Numbered from the stretch's first letter, positions 33,166 through 41,877 are shown. The stretch: DNA of 64,000 bases from Peteryoungia rhizophila (GCF_004912145.1 NZ_STGT01000006.1:231413-295412), one strand, 5' to 3'. A program made the numbers and translations. Notes: generated by a model not told the origin, from the sequence alone.

Positions 33166-35199
33166 CTATTCCCTCGACCGCCGGCGCCTCCGCCCACCGC
33201 CTTCTCCTTCGCCGTCCGCCAGCACCTTCCGCTCCGGCAGCGTCACCGCCGCCGAGAGCTTCGGGAAGGGATCCACCTTGTTCGGCAGGGCCATGGCGTC
33301 GATGAAGAGTTGCTGGAAATGCGGCTCCAGCGCGGTCTCGATCTTTTCGATGCGGGTGACGGTTTCCTCGATTTCGCGGCGGTAGTCGCGGTTGAGGAGA
33401 GCCATCAGGGCGCCGGTGCCGGCGGCATTGCCGACGGCCTTGACTTCCGAGAGCTCGCAATCGGGGATGAGGCCCAGGACCATCGCGTATTTCGGATCGA
33501 TGAAGGAGCCGAAGGCGCCGGCGAAGCGGATGGTGTCGACGGTATCGATGCCGAGCTTTTCCATCAGCAGCTTGATGCCGGCGTAAAGGGCGGCCTTGGC
33601 GAGCTGTATGGCGCGCACGTCGTTTTGCGTCACCGTGATCTTCTGAGCGCCGTCATGCAGGAGATAGGAGAAGGTGCGGCCGTTTTCAAGGATGCGGTGG
33701 CTTTTCGCCGCCATGCCGCCATCGACGACGCCATCGGTGGAGATGACGCCGGAGAGGTACATTTCCGCGACGACTTCGATGATGGCCGAGCCGCAAATGC
33801 CTGTTATGCCGGTCTTGTTCGCGGCCTCAGTGAAGCCTTCCTCATCCGACCACTGCTCGACGCCGATGACCTTGAAGCGGGGTTCGAGGGTTTCGGGATC
33901 GATGCGGACGCGTTCGATGGCGCCGGGGGCGGCGCGCTGGCCGCAGGAGATTTCGGCGCCTTCGAAGGCGGGGCCGGTCGGTGAGGAGGCGGCAACCGTG
34001 CGTTCGCGGTTACCGAGTACGATCTCGGCGTTTGTGCCGACATCGACGAGCAGCATCATCTTGTCCTGGCGATGCGGGCCTTCCGACAGTGTGGCACCGG
34101 CGGCATCCGCGCCGACATGGCCGGCGATGCAGGGCAGGCAGTAGATGCGTGCACCGTGGTTGATGGCGAGATCGATCTCGCGCGACCAGGTGTGGATCGC
34201 GCCTGACACGGCGAGCGCAAAGGGCGCCTGGCCGAGTTCCGTCGGGTCGATGCCGAGGAAGAGGTGGTGCATGATCGGATTGGCGACGAAGACGGCGTCG
34301 AGAATGTCGTCCGGGTTGACGCCGGCTTCGGCGCAGACCTTGACCGTCAGCTCGTTGATTGCCTGACGCACGGCCTTGGTCATGGCCTCGCGCCCGTCGG
34401 GGTTCATCATGACGTAGGAGACGCGGCTCATCAGATCCTCGCCGAAGCGGATCTGCGGGTTCGACAAGCCGGAAGAGGCGATGACGCGGCCCGAGAGGAG
34501 CGAGACGAGATGCATGGCGATCGTCGTCGAGCCGATGTCGCAGGCGATGCCATAGGCTTCGTTGTGCAGGCCCGGCCAGAGCGCGATCATGTTCGGGCGC
34601 GACGTCTCGAGGTCGCGGTGGATCGCGGCGGTGACGCCCCAATTGCCCTTGCGGAGCGTCTTCTGCACCTCCGGCAGCAGATGTTGGGCGACGAGGATGT
34701 TCTGGAGGCCCCAGTCCTTTTCCAGCATGACGTTGAGGCGGTCGAGATCGCCGAGCGGCTTGTGCATGTCGGGTTCGTCGACCTCGACATAGCAGAGCTG
34801 GATCGCCGGATTGCGCGGAAAGGTGCGGTCGGTCGCGGCCTTGCGGATGACCTGGGCATTGACCACCGTGTCCGGCGGCACATCGACGACGAGATCACCG
34901 AGGATCTGGGCCGAGCAGGACAGGCGGCGGCCTTCCGGAATGGTGCGGACTTCGGCGTAACGCTTTTCCTTCGGCCCGACGGGCGAGATGTGGTCATTGG
35001 ACGAGGTGATGCCGTGTTTGGCGAACTGACCTTCCTGGACTTCGATCTGGCAGCGCCCGCAGGTGGCGCGTCCGCCGCAGACGCTTTCGACATAAACGCC
35101 GAGCGTGCGCGCGGCCTCCAGCACGGAGGTGCCGACGGGGAAACGGCCACGCTTGCCGGAGGGCATGAAGAGAACGAGGGGATCAGCGGCGTCTGTCAT
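33166..35199 (-). CDS. RACo-like ASKHA reductive activator of corrinoid proteins
   Basis: A 677-residue protein that reactivates corrinoid cofactors by ATP-driven reduction of Co(II) to Co(I). An N-terminal 2Fe-2S ferredoxin domain (about 5-95) has the pattern C-GGRAT-C-GR-C and a later LSCSAQ cysteine. A linker and then the ASKHA ATPase domain follow (DIGSTTIAMHLVSL near 210; LLVDVGTNAEIVLG near 400). Length and order match RACo proteins. The C-terminus is Gly/Arg-rich. It is the last gene of the methyl-transfer locus on this strand, separated from the rest by a toxin-antitoxin pair. Confidence 0.92.
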   Translation of the reverse strand: MTDAADPLVLFMPSGKRGRFPVGTSVLEAARTLGVYVESVCGGRATCGRCQIEVQEGQFAKHGITSSNDHISPVGPKEKRYAEVRTIPEGRRLSCSAQILGDLVVDVPPDTVVNAQVIRKAATDRTFPRNPAIQLCYVEVDEPDMHKPLGDLDRLNVMLEKDWGLQNILVAQHLLPEVQKTLRKGNWGVTAAIHRDLETSRPNMIALWPGLHNEAYGIACDIGSTTIAMHLVSLLSGRVIASSGLSNPQIRFGEDLMSRVSYVMMNPDGREAMTKAVRQAINELTVKVCAEAGVNPDDILDAVFVANPIMHHLFLGIDPTELGQAPFALAVSGAIHTWSREIDLAINHGARIYCLPCIAGHVGADAAGATLSEGPHRQDKMMLLVDVGTNAEIVLGNRERTVAASSPTGPAFEGAEISCGQRAAPGAIERVRIDPETLEPRFKVIGVEQWSDEEGFTEAANKTGITGICGSAIIEVVAEMYLSGVISTDGVVDGGMAAKSHRILENGRTFSYLLHDGAQKITVTQNDVRAIQLAKAALYAGIKLLMEKLGIDTVDTIRFAGAFGSFIDPKYAMVLGLIPDCELSEVKAVGNAAGTGALMALLNRDYRREIEETVTRIEKIETALEPHFQQLFIDAMALPNKVDPFPKLSAAVTLPERKVLADGEGEGGGRRRRRSRE

Positions 35200-35253
35200 T
35201 CTGGTCTTTCGAAATCTGGGGTATTCCCCGGGGCATGACTGTCTGCTTCGGCC

Positions 35254-35514
35254 TTACTTGGCCACCGTCTTTTCGAGTACTTCGCGGATCAGGCGGGTGT
35301 AGGGAATACCCCTTTCCTGAGCCTTTGCCTTGATCGCCGAAAGCAGGGCTTCCGGCAGTCTCATGTTCAGCTGAGCCGACTTCTTCTCGAACTCGAACTG
35401 GACGGGTTTGAAGCCGGACAGGTCGTATTCGGAAAGGTCTGCTTTCTCGACGAAGGCTTCGGCCTCCGCGTCGGAATGCAGGACCGGCATCTGCTTGCCC
35501 TTACCGTTGCTCAT
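35254..35514 (-). CDS. brnA: BrnA-like CopG-type antitoxin
   Basis: An 86-residue protein whose C-terminal half is a ribbon-helix-helix domain (QLNMRLPEALLSAIKAKAQE, then RGIPYTRLIREVL). The N-terminal half would wrap the toxin. It overlaps the 3' end of the BrnT gene by 14 bp, the normal toxin-first order for brnTA. RHH antitoxins of this class bind DNA and repress their own operon. Confidence 0.82.
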   Translation of the reverse strand: MSNGKGKQMPVLHSDAEAEAFVEKADLSEYDLSGFKPVQFEFEKKSAQLNMRLPEALLSAIKAKAQERGIPYTRLIREVLEKTVAK

Positions 35515-35788
35515 AGCGCCGGATCTCCCGTTCGTGCATGTAACGTGCGCTGATCGGTCGGATCAAAATTCCGAGCTCGCTTTCGCGCAAGGTGAAGACG
35601 ACGAAGACGTATCTGCCTTCCGCAGTAGTTCCGATGGCGCGCTTCCGGTCTTCTCCGACAGTCGGGTCGGGGTAGACGGAAGGCGTTCTCATGAACACCT
35701 GCTCGATTTCCGCTTTCGTCAGGCCGTGCCTGGCACATTTCGGCCAATTGCCGCTGTCCCAATCGAAACCGGAAATCGCTCGCTTCAT
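35501..35788 (-). CDS. brnT: BrnT-family toxin (RelE-like RNase)
   Basis: A 95-residue BrnT toxin: FDWDSGNW at the start, then KCARHGLTKAEIEQVF, GRYVFVVFTLRE and the C-terminal RPISARYMHEREIRRYE, the strongest family signature. BrnT is a ribonuclease whose catalytic residues lie in the RPISAR segment and preceding strands; these look intact. A short dyad ATAC-N9-GTAT (35795-35811) lies just before the start. It lies within the methyl-transfer locus, between the activator and methyltransferase genes. Confidence 0.88.
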   Translation of the reverse strand: MKRAISGFDWDSGNWPKCARHGLTKAEIEQVFMRTPSVYPDPTVGEDRKRAIGTTAEGRYVFVVFTLRESELGILIRPISARYMHEREIRRYEQR

Positions 35789-35838
35789 GCTCGCATACTA
35801 CACGTTTGTATAGGCAAATGTAAAACGGCAGAGGTCCT

Positions 35839-36804
35839 TCACTCCGTCGGCGCACTGCCTCCACCCGTCCGGCCCGCGCGGCCGCCGCGGCGACCGCTCG
35901 AGGCTCCGGGGGCAGCAGTCGAGGCAGCCGCGCCGGCTTCGGCAGGCTTGTGGTCGCGGTAGGTCATGATCCAGTTGCCGCAGTTCGGGTCGGTGCCGTT
36001 CAGGACGTTGGCGGCGCGGACGGCTTCCATTTCCTGCGGGCGGCAGGGGTTCATGATGGCGGATGTCATGCCTGCGCCGATGACCATCGGGATGAAGCCG
36101 GCATTGATGCCGTGGCGGTGCGGCAGGCCGAAGGAGATGTTGGAGAGACCGCAGGTGGTGTTGACCTTCAGCTCGTTGCGCAGGCGGTAGAGCAGCTGGA
36201 AAACCTGACGGCCGGCATCGCCCAGCGCGCCGATCGGCATGACGAGCGGGTCGACGACGATGTCATGCGGCTTGATGCCGTAATCCATGGCGCGTTCGAC
36301 GATCTTCTTGGCAACCGCGAAACGCACATCCGGGTCCATCGAGATGCCGGTCTCGTCGTTGGAGATAGCGACTACGGGCACGTCGTATTTCGCGCAGAGC
36401 GGCAGGATGGCTTCGAGCTTTTCTTCCTCGCCGGTGACCGAATTGACCAGCGGGCGGCCCTTGGCGATCTTCAGCGCTGCCTCGATGGCGGCGGTGACGG
36501 AACTATCGATCGAAAGCGGCACGTCGACCAGGCCCTGGACGATTTCCATCGTCTTGACCAGCAGCGCAGGCTCGGTCTCGTTCGGGTTGACCGAGGTGAC
36601 GCCGGCATTGACGTCGAGCATGGTGGCGCCGGCGGCGACCTGTTCCAGCGCGTCCCGGATGACCGTGTCGAAATTGCCCTCGATCATCTCGGCTGCGAGC
36701 TTCTTGCGACCCGTCGGATTGATGCGCTCGCCGATCACGCAGAAAGGCTGGTCGAAGCCGATGATGATTTCCTTGGTGGCGGATGCGACGATGGTGCGGG
36801 TCAT
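35839..36804 (-). CDS. Methyltetrahydrofolate:corrinoid methyltransferase (MtrH/AcsE-like)
   Basis: A 321-residue pterin-binding TIM barrel that moves a methyl group between methyl-corrinoid and tetrahydrofolate. FCVIGERINPTGRKKLA and ATMLDVNAGVTSVNPNE are the pterin-binding segments, and CGLSNISFGLPHRHGIN is the loop typical of MtrH/AcsE enzymes. A Gly/Ala/Arg-rich tail of about 40 residues follows. GGAGG precedes the ATG. In this locus it would accept the methyl carried by the corrinoid protein at 41878. Followed upstream by metF and the MetV-like gene on the same strand. Confidence 0.92.
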   Translation of the reverse strand: MTRTIVASATKEIIIGFDQPFCVIGERINPTGRKKLAAEMIEGNFDTVIRDALEQVAAGATMLDVNAGVTSVNPNETEPALLVKTMEIVQGLVDVPLSIDSSVTAAIEAALKIAKGRPLVNSVTGEEEKLEAILPLCAKYDVPVVAISNDETGISMDPDVRFAVAKKIVERAMDYGIKPHDIVVDPLVMPIGALGDAGRQVFQLLYRLRNELKVNTTCGLSNISFGLPHRHGINAGFIPMVIGAGMTSAIMNPCRPQEMEAVRAANVLNGTDPNCGNWIMTYRDHKPAEAGAAASTAAPGASSGRRGGRAGRTGGGSAPTE

Positions 36805-36884
36805 TTCAGTCCTCCGGTCGATGCCGGCTCTCGCACGGCGGGAATGGGATGTGCCGGCAGGTGCCGGGAAATAGCAATGGGGCG

Positions 36885-37982
36885 TTAGTGGGTTTGCGAT
36901 TGGGCGGCGCGGCCGGCCATTTCCTGCTGGTCCTGGACAGGGTCTTCGCCGATCTCCTGCATGCGCTGGGCGGCGATGTCGTCGGCGCGGGCGTGCTCGC
37001 GTTTCCAGGGCTTTCGGCCCTTGAGGATGCCGGATTCATGCACGATCTCGGCGACATATTCCTCCTGGCGATAGGCCATGACATGCACGCCGGAGACGCC
37101 CTCGATCTCCTTCACCTCGTTGATGATGTCGATGCAGAGCTGCTTGCCTTCCTTTTTCTGATCCTGCGCGCCTTCGAGGCGGGCAATCACATGATCAGGA
37201 ATGTGGATGCCCGGCACGTTGGAGCGGATCCACTTGGCGGTCTTGGCGGACGCCAGCGGGCCGACGCCGACGAGTATGTAGCATTTCTCGTGGAAGCCGA
37301 GGTCGCGGACCTTGTTCATGTAGTCGCGGAACATCGGCACGTCGAAGCAATACTGGCTCTGCACGAACTGGGCGCCGGCCTCGATCTTCTTGCCCAGGCG
37401 ATAGGGGCGGAAATCATAAGGCGGGGCGAAGGGGTTGATCGCGGCACCGAGGAAGACCTTGGGCGGGGTCGAGAGCTTGCGGCCGGAGAGGAATTTCGAT
37501 TCGTCGCGCATGGTGCGGACGGTTTCCAGGAGCGACATGCAGTCGAGGTCGAAGACGGGCTTGGCGCCCGGCTGGTCGCCGGCCTGTACGCCGTCGCCGG
37601 TCAGACACATGATATTGGTCACGCCCATGGCGGCCGCTCCCAGCACGTCGCCCTGGATGGCGATGCGGTTCTTGTCGCGGCAGGCGATCTGCATGATCGG
37701 CGCGTAACCCATCCGGGTCAGAAGGGCGCAGATGCCGACGGAGGACATGTGGCAATTGGCACCGGAGGCATCGACCGCGTTGATGCCGTCGACCCAACCG
37801 TCGAAGATCTTGGCGCGTTCGTAGACGTCCTCAGGGTCGGCGCTGTCGGGCGGGTTCAATTCGGCGGTGACGGCGAACTCGCCGCGGCGGAGCACGCGCT
37901 CCAGGCGACCCAGCGAGGAGTGACCGGGCAGGGGATCGAGCGGCAGATGCGGACCCAGCGGGTTTTCGTCGATATGGGCCAT
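36885..37982 (-). CDS. metF: Methylenetetrahydrofolate reductase
   Basis: A 365-residue FAD-binding TIM barrel that interconverts methyl- and methylene-tetrahydrofolate. FAVTAELNPPDSADPEDVYERA carries the catalytic Glu (AEL), and CMSLLETVRTM, GAQFVQSQYCFD and KCYILVGVGPL are typical of the MetF branch found next to a separate MetV. It starts three bases after the stop of the MetV-like gene, so the two are coupled. In a demethylation pathway it would run in the oxidative direction, feeding methylene-THF. Confidence 0.93.
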   Translation of the reverse strand: MAHIDENPLGPHLPLDPLPGHSSLGRLERVLRRGEFAVTAELNPPDSADPEDVYERAKIFDGWVDGINAVDASGANCHMSSVGICALLTRMGYAPIMQIACRDKNRIAIQGDVLGAAAMGVTNIMCLTGDGVQAGDQPGAKPVFDLDCMSLLETVRTMRDESKFLSGRKLSTPPKVFLGAAINPFAPPYDFRPYRLGKKIEAGAQFVQSQYCFDVPMFRDYMNKVRDLGFHEKCYILVGVGPLASAKTAKWIRSNVPGIHIPDHVIARLEGAQDQKKEGKQLCIDIINEVKEIEGVSGVHVMAYRQEEYVAEIVHESGILKGRKPWKREHARADDIAAQRMQEIGEDPVQDQQEMAGRAAQSQTH

Positions 37983-37985
37983 GGA

Positions 37986-38582
37986 TCAGGCTTCCTTTGC
38001 CGGTTTTTCGCGCTCGGCGGCGGCTTCTGCGGTAACCCGCAGCCACGAGGATGTCTCGCGGAGCGACTGGTTGACCGGCTTTTGCACCTTCAGGATTGCA
38101 TCGCCGGCCACCATGTTGCGCGAGCCGTTCCAGGCCTGGACCCAGACGCAGGGCATGTCGGGTTCGACTTCGCAATTGCCATTGGCGCGCACGCCACCGC
38201 AGGGGCCGTTGCGCAACTGCTTGGGACAGTTCATCGGGCAAGACATGCCGGTGGAGGACAGCACGCACTGGCCGCACATGCGACAGTCGAAGAGCAGGCC
38301 CTTCACATTGCGCTCGACGAAGGTGACCGGGGTTTCAACCCTGCTATAGCCGAGCGCCTTCCAGACCGGATGGAGGAAGAGGAAGGCGCTGGCGAAGTTG
38401 CGGTAGACCCATTCGAGCAGGCGCGAATTGCGCACGGCCCAGAGGCGGATCGTATAGGAGCGGCGGGCGCGGCGATTGGGTGAGACGCCGGCTGGCGTGA
38501 ATGCGCCGGTCTTTGCCTTCGCGGCAGGGGCGGCATTGCCTTTCTTCGGTGGGCCGGGATCAACCAGTTGGGGTTCACCCAT
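37986..38582 (-). CDS. MetV-like protein (methylenetetrahydrofolate reductase C-terminal domain family)
   Basis: A 198-residue protein of the MTHFR_C family (Pfam PF12225), a Cys-rich iron-sulfur or zinc partner of MetF in acetogens. The cysteine block runs CRMCGQCVLSSTGMSCPMNC, then NGPCGGVRANGNCEV and MPCVW. ATG 38582 (MGEPQLVDPG) overlaps the preceding gene's stop by 8 bp (ATGGGTGA), and the longer frame to 38798 is only the antisense-free extension of low-complexity codons. Likely forms an electron-transferring complex with MetF. Confidence 0.88.
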   Translation of the reverse strand: MGEPQLVDPGPPKKGNAAPAAKAKTGAFTPAGVSPNRRARRSYTIRLWAVRNSRLLEWVYRNFASAFLFLHPVWKALGYSRVETPVTFVERNVKGLLFDCRMCGQCVLSSTGMSCPMNCPKQLRNGPCGGVRANGNCEVEPDMPCVWVQAWNGSRNMVAGDAILKVQKPVNQSLRETSSWLRVTAEAAAEREKPAKEA

Positions 38583-38877
38583 TGTCGCGGCCCCCGGCAT
38601 GAACGAGGGCGACGAGGCGGGCCTTGTCGTAGGCTGCCTCGATCTCGGCTGCGGCGGCTTCGGCTTCGGCTTCCATGTCGTCACCGACGGGGATCGGATC
38701 GGCCTTGCGCCAGTCGGCGAGATAGGCGTCGGTTTCAGCAGCGCCTGAGCGCATGGCCGCCATGTCGATGGCTTCAGTGAAGCGGAGCGAGAGCTCACGC
38801 TTGGCCGATTTGCGACCCTGCTTGACGATCACCTGGGCTGGAATGTCCCGCCAGTAAACGACGATCTTGTCTGCCAT
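38575..38877 (-). CDS. Virulence_fact family protein
   Basis: A 100-residue protein of the Pfam Virulence_fact family (PF13769): KIVVYWRDIPAQVIVKQGR, then KRELSLRFTEAIDMAAMRSG, and a C-terminal acidic helix. The family name is historical; members sit in the MetF/MttB loci of alphaproteobacteria and are better seen as accessory to methyl transfer. GGGAGAG precedes the ATG. Overlaps the MetV-like gene by 8 bp. Confidence 0.85.
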   Translation of the reverse strand: MADKIVVYWRDIPAQVIVKQGRKSAKRELSLRFTEAIDMAAMRSGAAETDAYLADWRKADPIPVGDDMEAEAEAAAAEIEAAYDKARLVALVHAGGRDNG

Positions 38878-38985
38878 GCCACTCTCTCCCTTTGAGCCCA
38901 GAATGCACGGGGGGCATTCGCCGGACTGCGCTCTTCACGACGTCGCTTGTCGCCAAAAACGACGCTGCCATGAGTCCTGATGTTT

Positions 38986-39774
38986 TTACCAGATCCGGCG
39001 TGTCACGCCGCACCAGAGCCAGGACCAGAACGTGGGTGGAAAGCGAAGCGCAGAGGGGCCTTGCGGGATTTTTGGCGAGAGGTGACCGTCGAGGGCGTCC
39101 TCCACCGAGCGGCGGGTGATCTCCAGGGCGGAAATCGTCAGCAGGAGCGGATAGGTCGAGATGAAATCGGAAGGCTCAGGGCGGGTTCGTACTTCGTAGA
39201 GCGTGCCGCCGGTATCGGTGCCGGCATCGACGAGATGGAGGGTGGCGCCGAAGTTCTGGGCGTCGTTTTCGCGCAATGACCAGTAGCCGCCCATCTGGCC
39301 GCGATAATTGGGGTTGATCCCGGCATGCAGGTTGATCACCGGGCAGGGCATCGCCGCAAGCTGGCGTGCCGACATGAGACGGGTCGAGACGAGCAGGATC
39401 GCACCGGGTCGGATCTGGCCGATGACATCTTGCGTCTCGGCATCATTGATGGATGTGACCGGGTGGATGGGAACGGTCTCCGGCAGGATACGGTCGAGGT
39501 CGTGGCGGCTGAGCAGTTCCGCCACGCGGCGGTCGGCGAGGCCGCGGAGAAGGCGGGCAGCAATCATCGTGCCGAGCTGGCCGAGAGCTTCGACCCAGCC
39601 CAGCTTTCTGGCGCGGCGGCGGGTGATCTCGCCCTTGCCTTCGGGATTTTCCAGCACGATGTGGACATCGAGCCCGCTTTTGGCCAGATGCTGGACGACG
39701 ATTGTCGGATTGAGGCCGCCGGCGGTCATGACGACTACTGTGCGGCGTGACAATTCAGGTGCAGCTTCCTGCAT
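38986..39774 (-). CDS. Formyltransferase-like protein
   Basis: A 262-residue protein with a formyltransferase fold. INLHAGINPNYRGQMGGYWSL holds the Asn/His of the catalytic triad, and FGATLHLVDAGTDTGG the Asp. The first 30 residues form a Rossmann-like start (VVMTAGGLNPTIVVQHL). Substrate unknown; it may use a 10-formyl-THF carbon produced by the neighbouring pathway, but relatives also modify surface sugars. It starts one base into the ExoD-like gene's stop (TGATG), so the pair is coupled. Confidence 0.85.
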   Translation of the reverse strand: MQEAAPELSRRTVVVMTAGGLNPTIVVQHLAKSGLDVHIVLENPEGKGEITRRRARKLGWVEALGQLGTMIAARLLRGLADRRVAELLSRHDLDRILPETVPIHPVTSINDAETQDVIGQIRPGAILLVSTRLMSARQLAAMPCPVINLHAGINPNYRGQMGGYWSLRENDAQNFGATLHLVDAGTDTGGTLYEVRTRPEPSDFISTYPLLLTISALEITRRSVEDALDGHLSPKIPQGPSALRFPPTFWSWLWCGVTRRIW

Positions 39775-40421
39775 CAGATGACGAGCGCGACAACGGCGAG
39801 GGCGGTGTAGACGACGAAACCGGCGACTGCGAGCGAGAGCAGACCGATCAGGCAGCCGACGACGACGCCGAGGCCGTCACGCTGGGAATGGGCGAAACCG
39901 AGCAGTGCGAGCGCGAAGGCCGGCGGCCAGTTGCCGAGCGGGATCGGCAGGAAGACGACGATGGCGAGGATCAGGGCGAAGAAACCGATCACGCGTTCTG
40001 CAAATCGGCTTTCGAAAAGCCAGAAGCGCGGGATCACCAGTTTTTCTGCCCAGCGCATCCAGGGAACCAGGCGCTTGACGATCGCCTCGAAGGTCTGCGG
40101 CTCGACGCCGTAATCGCTGACCACCCGGGGAAAGAAGACCCGCCCGCCCGGAGAGGCCATCATCTGCCAGGCGACGAAAATCAGGGGCAAGCCCAGAATG
40201 AAGGTGGCACCCGGCGGCATCGGCACGAGATTGGGAAGGGCGAAGACGAGGAGGAAAGCGCCGAAGGACCGGTCCTGCAGGGCGATCGCGATGTCGCGGA
40301 TCGTCACCTTGCGGTCGGTCGTGCGGGCCAGCCGGACCAGAAGGTCCGAGAGGTTTTCGGGATGATGATGTTCACGCGCGGTGACGAGACCCGCCACCCA
40401 TGTTTCCGCCCTGTCGGTCAT
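39774..40421 (-). CDS. exoD: ExoD-family exopolysaccharide synthesis protein
   Basis: A 215-residue membrane protein of the ExoD family, needed for normal exopolysaccharide and nodule invasion in rhizobia. Family features: LQDRSFGAFLLVFALPNLVPMPPG, the hydrophobic segment around residue 75, and ILAIVVFLPIPLGNWPPAFA near residue 150. About four helices. Coupled to the formyltransferase-like gene. Confidence 0.88.
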   Translation of the reverse strand: MTDRAETWVAGLVTAREHHHPENLSDLLVRLARTTDRKVTIRDIAIALQDRSFGAFLLVFALPNLVPMPPGATFILGLPLIFVAWQMMASPGGRVFFPRVVSDYGVEPQTFEAIVKRLVPWMRWAEKLVIPRFWLFESRFAERVIGFFALILAIVVFLPIPLGNWPPAFALALLGFAHSQRDGLGVVVGCLIGLLSLAVAGFVVYTALAVVALVI

Positions 40422-40548
40422 TCCTGATTCTCTTGGTTTTTGTTGACCTGACGAGCAGTGTCGCAGGGGGACATTACAGGGACATTAAAGCGGATGCGGG
40501 GCGGGCAAGGTGTTTCGCTGATGGTGAAAAGATGGTGAAGACTGCGGC

Positions 40549-40588
40549 AGCCAACCAAAAACCGACTTAAGCCGTTGGCTTGATTTTT
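40549..40588 (+). terminator. Hairpin with T-tract between ExoD-like and entericidin genes
   Basis: Arms AGCCAAC (40549-40555) and GTTGGCT (40574-40580) with a long loop, then TGATTTTT. It lies upstream of the + strand lipoprotein gene and could be an attenuator or an RNA end; no upstream + strand gene is visible. Confidence 0.45.
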
Positions 40589-40641
40589 CCGCACGCACTT
40601 GTCACCTAGATCGTCTTGTTTCGATCCAACGGGGAATCAGG

Positions 40642-40809
40642 ATGACTGTCGCTTTTCAACGCTCTGCAGGTGTCGTGGCCATGCTCTTGGCGGTGACGCT
40701 TGGCCTTTCCTCTTGCGGCAACACGATCCGCGGGATTGGCAACGATCTCGGCAATGCCGTGGATGCCACGCAGGACGCCGGGCGCAGCGTCGCCAACTCG
40801 GTCAACTGA
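40642..40809 (+). CDS. Entericidin-type small lipoprotein, copy 1
   Basis: A 55-residue lipoprotein: hydrophobic signal, lipobox GLSSC, then SCGNTIRGIGNDLGNAVDATQ, the entericidin A/B family pattern. GGGGAATCAGG lies before the ATG. Entericidins are small membrane lipoproteins of uncertain role in stress and cell lysis. A paralogue lies at 41502, on the other side of the DUF1638 gene. Confidence 0.85.
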   Translation: MTVAFQRSAGVVAMLLAVTLGLSSCGNTIRGIGNDLGNAVDATQDAGRSVANSVN

Positions 40810-40836
40810 GGCGGCTCATTCCGAACCTTCCGGGGA

Positions 40837-41463
40837 TCAGGCGGCCGGTGCGTGGGCACGCGCGGCGGCGACCAGCTCCGGCTGAAGGTCGCCGTAGCCG
40901 GTGAATCGGTATTCGTAGTCGAGCTTCAGATAGTCCGCAGCCCACTTGGCCTTGGCCTGGAGTTCGGTGTCTTCCGTCTGGGCGAGATAGACGATCTTGG
41001 TGTAATTGCCGAAGACCATGTCGCGCAGTTCGGGATGGCGGTCGAGCTTCAAGGGTTCGATGACGAAGGCCTCGAACTGCCGGGTGATCAGGTCGGTGAG
41101 GTAGAAGGCGGTGAATTCCGTCTCGCATTCGGCGAGAAATTTATCCGTGCCGGTGAAGAAGGCGTAGCAATGGGGGCCTGACAGCCGCTCGATGCCTTCC
41201 TCGCGACAGATGCGGTCGACTTCGCCCTGGGTGCCGCATTCGGCATAACCGATGAATATGTTTTCATGGCCCGATGCCCGCGCTTCCGCGATCTTTTCAC
41301 GGAGCGCGGGGGCGATCTTTTGCGGGTAGACGTGCCAGATCGCCGGCAGGCATTCCAGCGTCAGATGATCGAGCCCGTTCAGAGCCTTCACCGCCAGAAT
41401 CTCACGTGCGATCGCACCGCATGCAATCACGTGAACTTTTTCGCTTGTCGCGCGTTGTTCCAT
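40837..41463 (-). CDS. DUF1638 protein
   Basis: A 208-residue protein of the DUF1638 family. VHVIACGAIAREILAVK begins the fold and NIFIGYAECGTQGEVDRICR follows, with conserved Cys in both (CGAI, CGT) and a later GPHCYAFF. DUF1638 genes regularly accompany MttB-type methyltransferases and corrinoid proteins, so a role in cofactor or methyl handling is inferred; no activity is known to me. ATG 41463 (MEQRATSEK) is taken over ATG 41484. Confidence 0.85.
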   Translation of the reverse strand: MEQRATSEKVHVIACGAIAREILAVKALNGLDHLTLECLPAIWHVYPQKIAPALREKIAEARASGHENIFIGYAECGTQGEVDRICREEGIERLSGPHCYAFFTGTDKFLAECETEFTAFYLTDLITRQFEAFVIEPLKLDRHPELRDMVFGNYTKIVYLAQTEDTELQAKAKWAADYLKLDYEYRFTGYGDLQPELVAAARAHAPAA

Positions 41464-41501
41464 CGCAATCCACTCGTTACCCATACAGAAGGTACATCCA
41501 C

Positions 41502-41663
41502 ATGATGGCGAAAAAACTGACAGCCGGCGCAGCCCTCGTTCTCACCGTCTTCGCGCTCTCGTCCTGCGGCAATACGATCCGCGGCGTTGGCCAGGACGCG
41601 GCCAACACCGTCGATGCGACGCAGTCTGCGGGCCGCAACGTCGACGCCGCCGCTTCCCGCTAA
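41502..41663 (+). CDS. Entericidin-type small lipoprotein, copy 2
   Basis: A 53-residue lipoprotein: MMAKKLTAGAALVL signal, lipobox ALSSC, then CGNTIRGVGQDAANTVDATQ. GAAGG precedes ATG 41502; ATG 41505 is equally good. It is close to copy 1 in every motif but clearly diverged, so the duplication is old. Confidence 0.85.
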   Translation: MMAKKLTAGAALVLTVFALSSCGNTIRGVGQDAANTVDATQSAGRNVDAAASR

Positions 41664-41717
41664 GCGCGATCGCGCGGGGGACACCGCTTTGAGCGCAGCT
41701 ATATCAGGAGAGGGAGC

Positions 41718-41852
41718 ATGACGCTCACGACCATCGCAAAGGCCAGTGCCATCTATATGCTGGCGGCCGTCCTGTATGCCGGTGGGCATATCGCTTGGCA
41801 GACCATGGCGACTTCCCCTCAAGGCGAGTATTACGCAGAAGCCGGCCTCTAA
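41718..41852 (+). CDS. Small membrane protein of 44 residues
   Basis: A 44-codon frame: TLTTIAKASAIYMLAAVLYA makes one hydrophobic helix, followed by a polar tail ending EYYAEAGL. AGGAGAGGGAGC lies right before the ATG and a perfect terminator overlaps its stop, so the gene is well delimited. Probably cotranscribed with the entericidin copy at 41502. Function unknown. Confidence 0.7.
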   Translation: MTLTTIAKASAIYMLAAVLYAGGHIAWQTMATSPQGEYYAEAGL

Positions 41853-41872
41853 AGGGCCGGCTTCGCCGTTTT
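41838..41872 (+). terminator. Terminator overlapping the small-protein stop
   Basis: Arms GAAGCCGGCC (41838-41847) and GGCCGGCTTC (41855-41864), loop TCTAAAG containing the stop codon, then GCCGTTTTC. It faces the 3' end of the convergent corrinoid-protein gene and may act both ways. Confidence 0.85.
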
Positions 41873-41877
41873 CAGGT

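Noticed and set aside
36783..38483. A 566-codon + strand frame opposite the metF and MetV-like genes
   Set aside because: Antisense to clear metF and methyltransferase genes, without domain or ribosome site.
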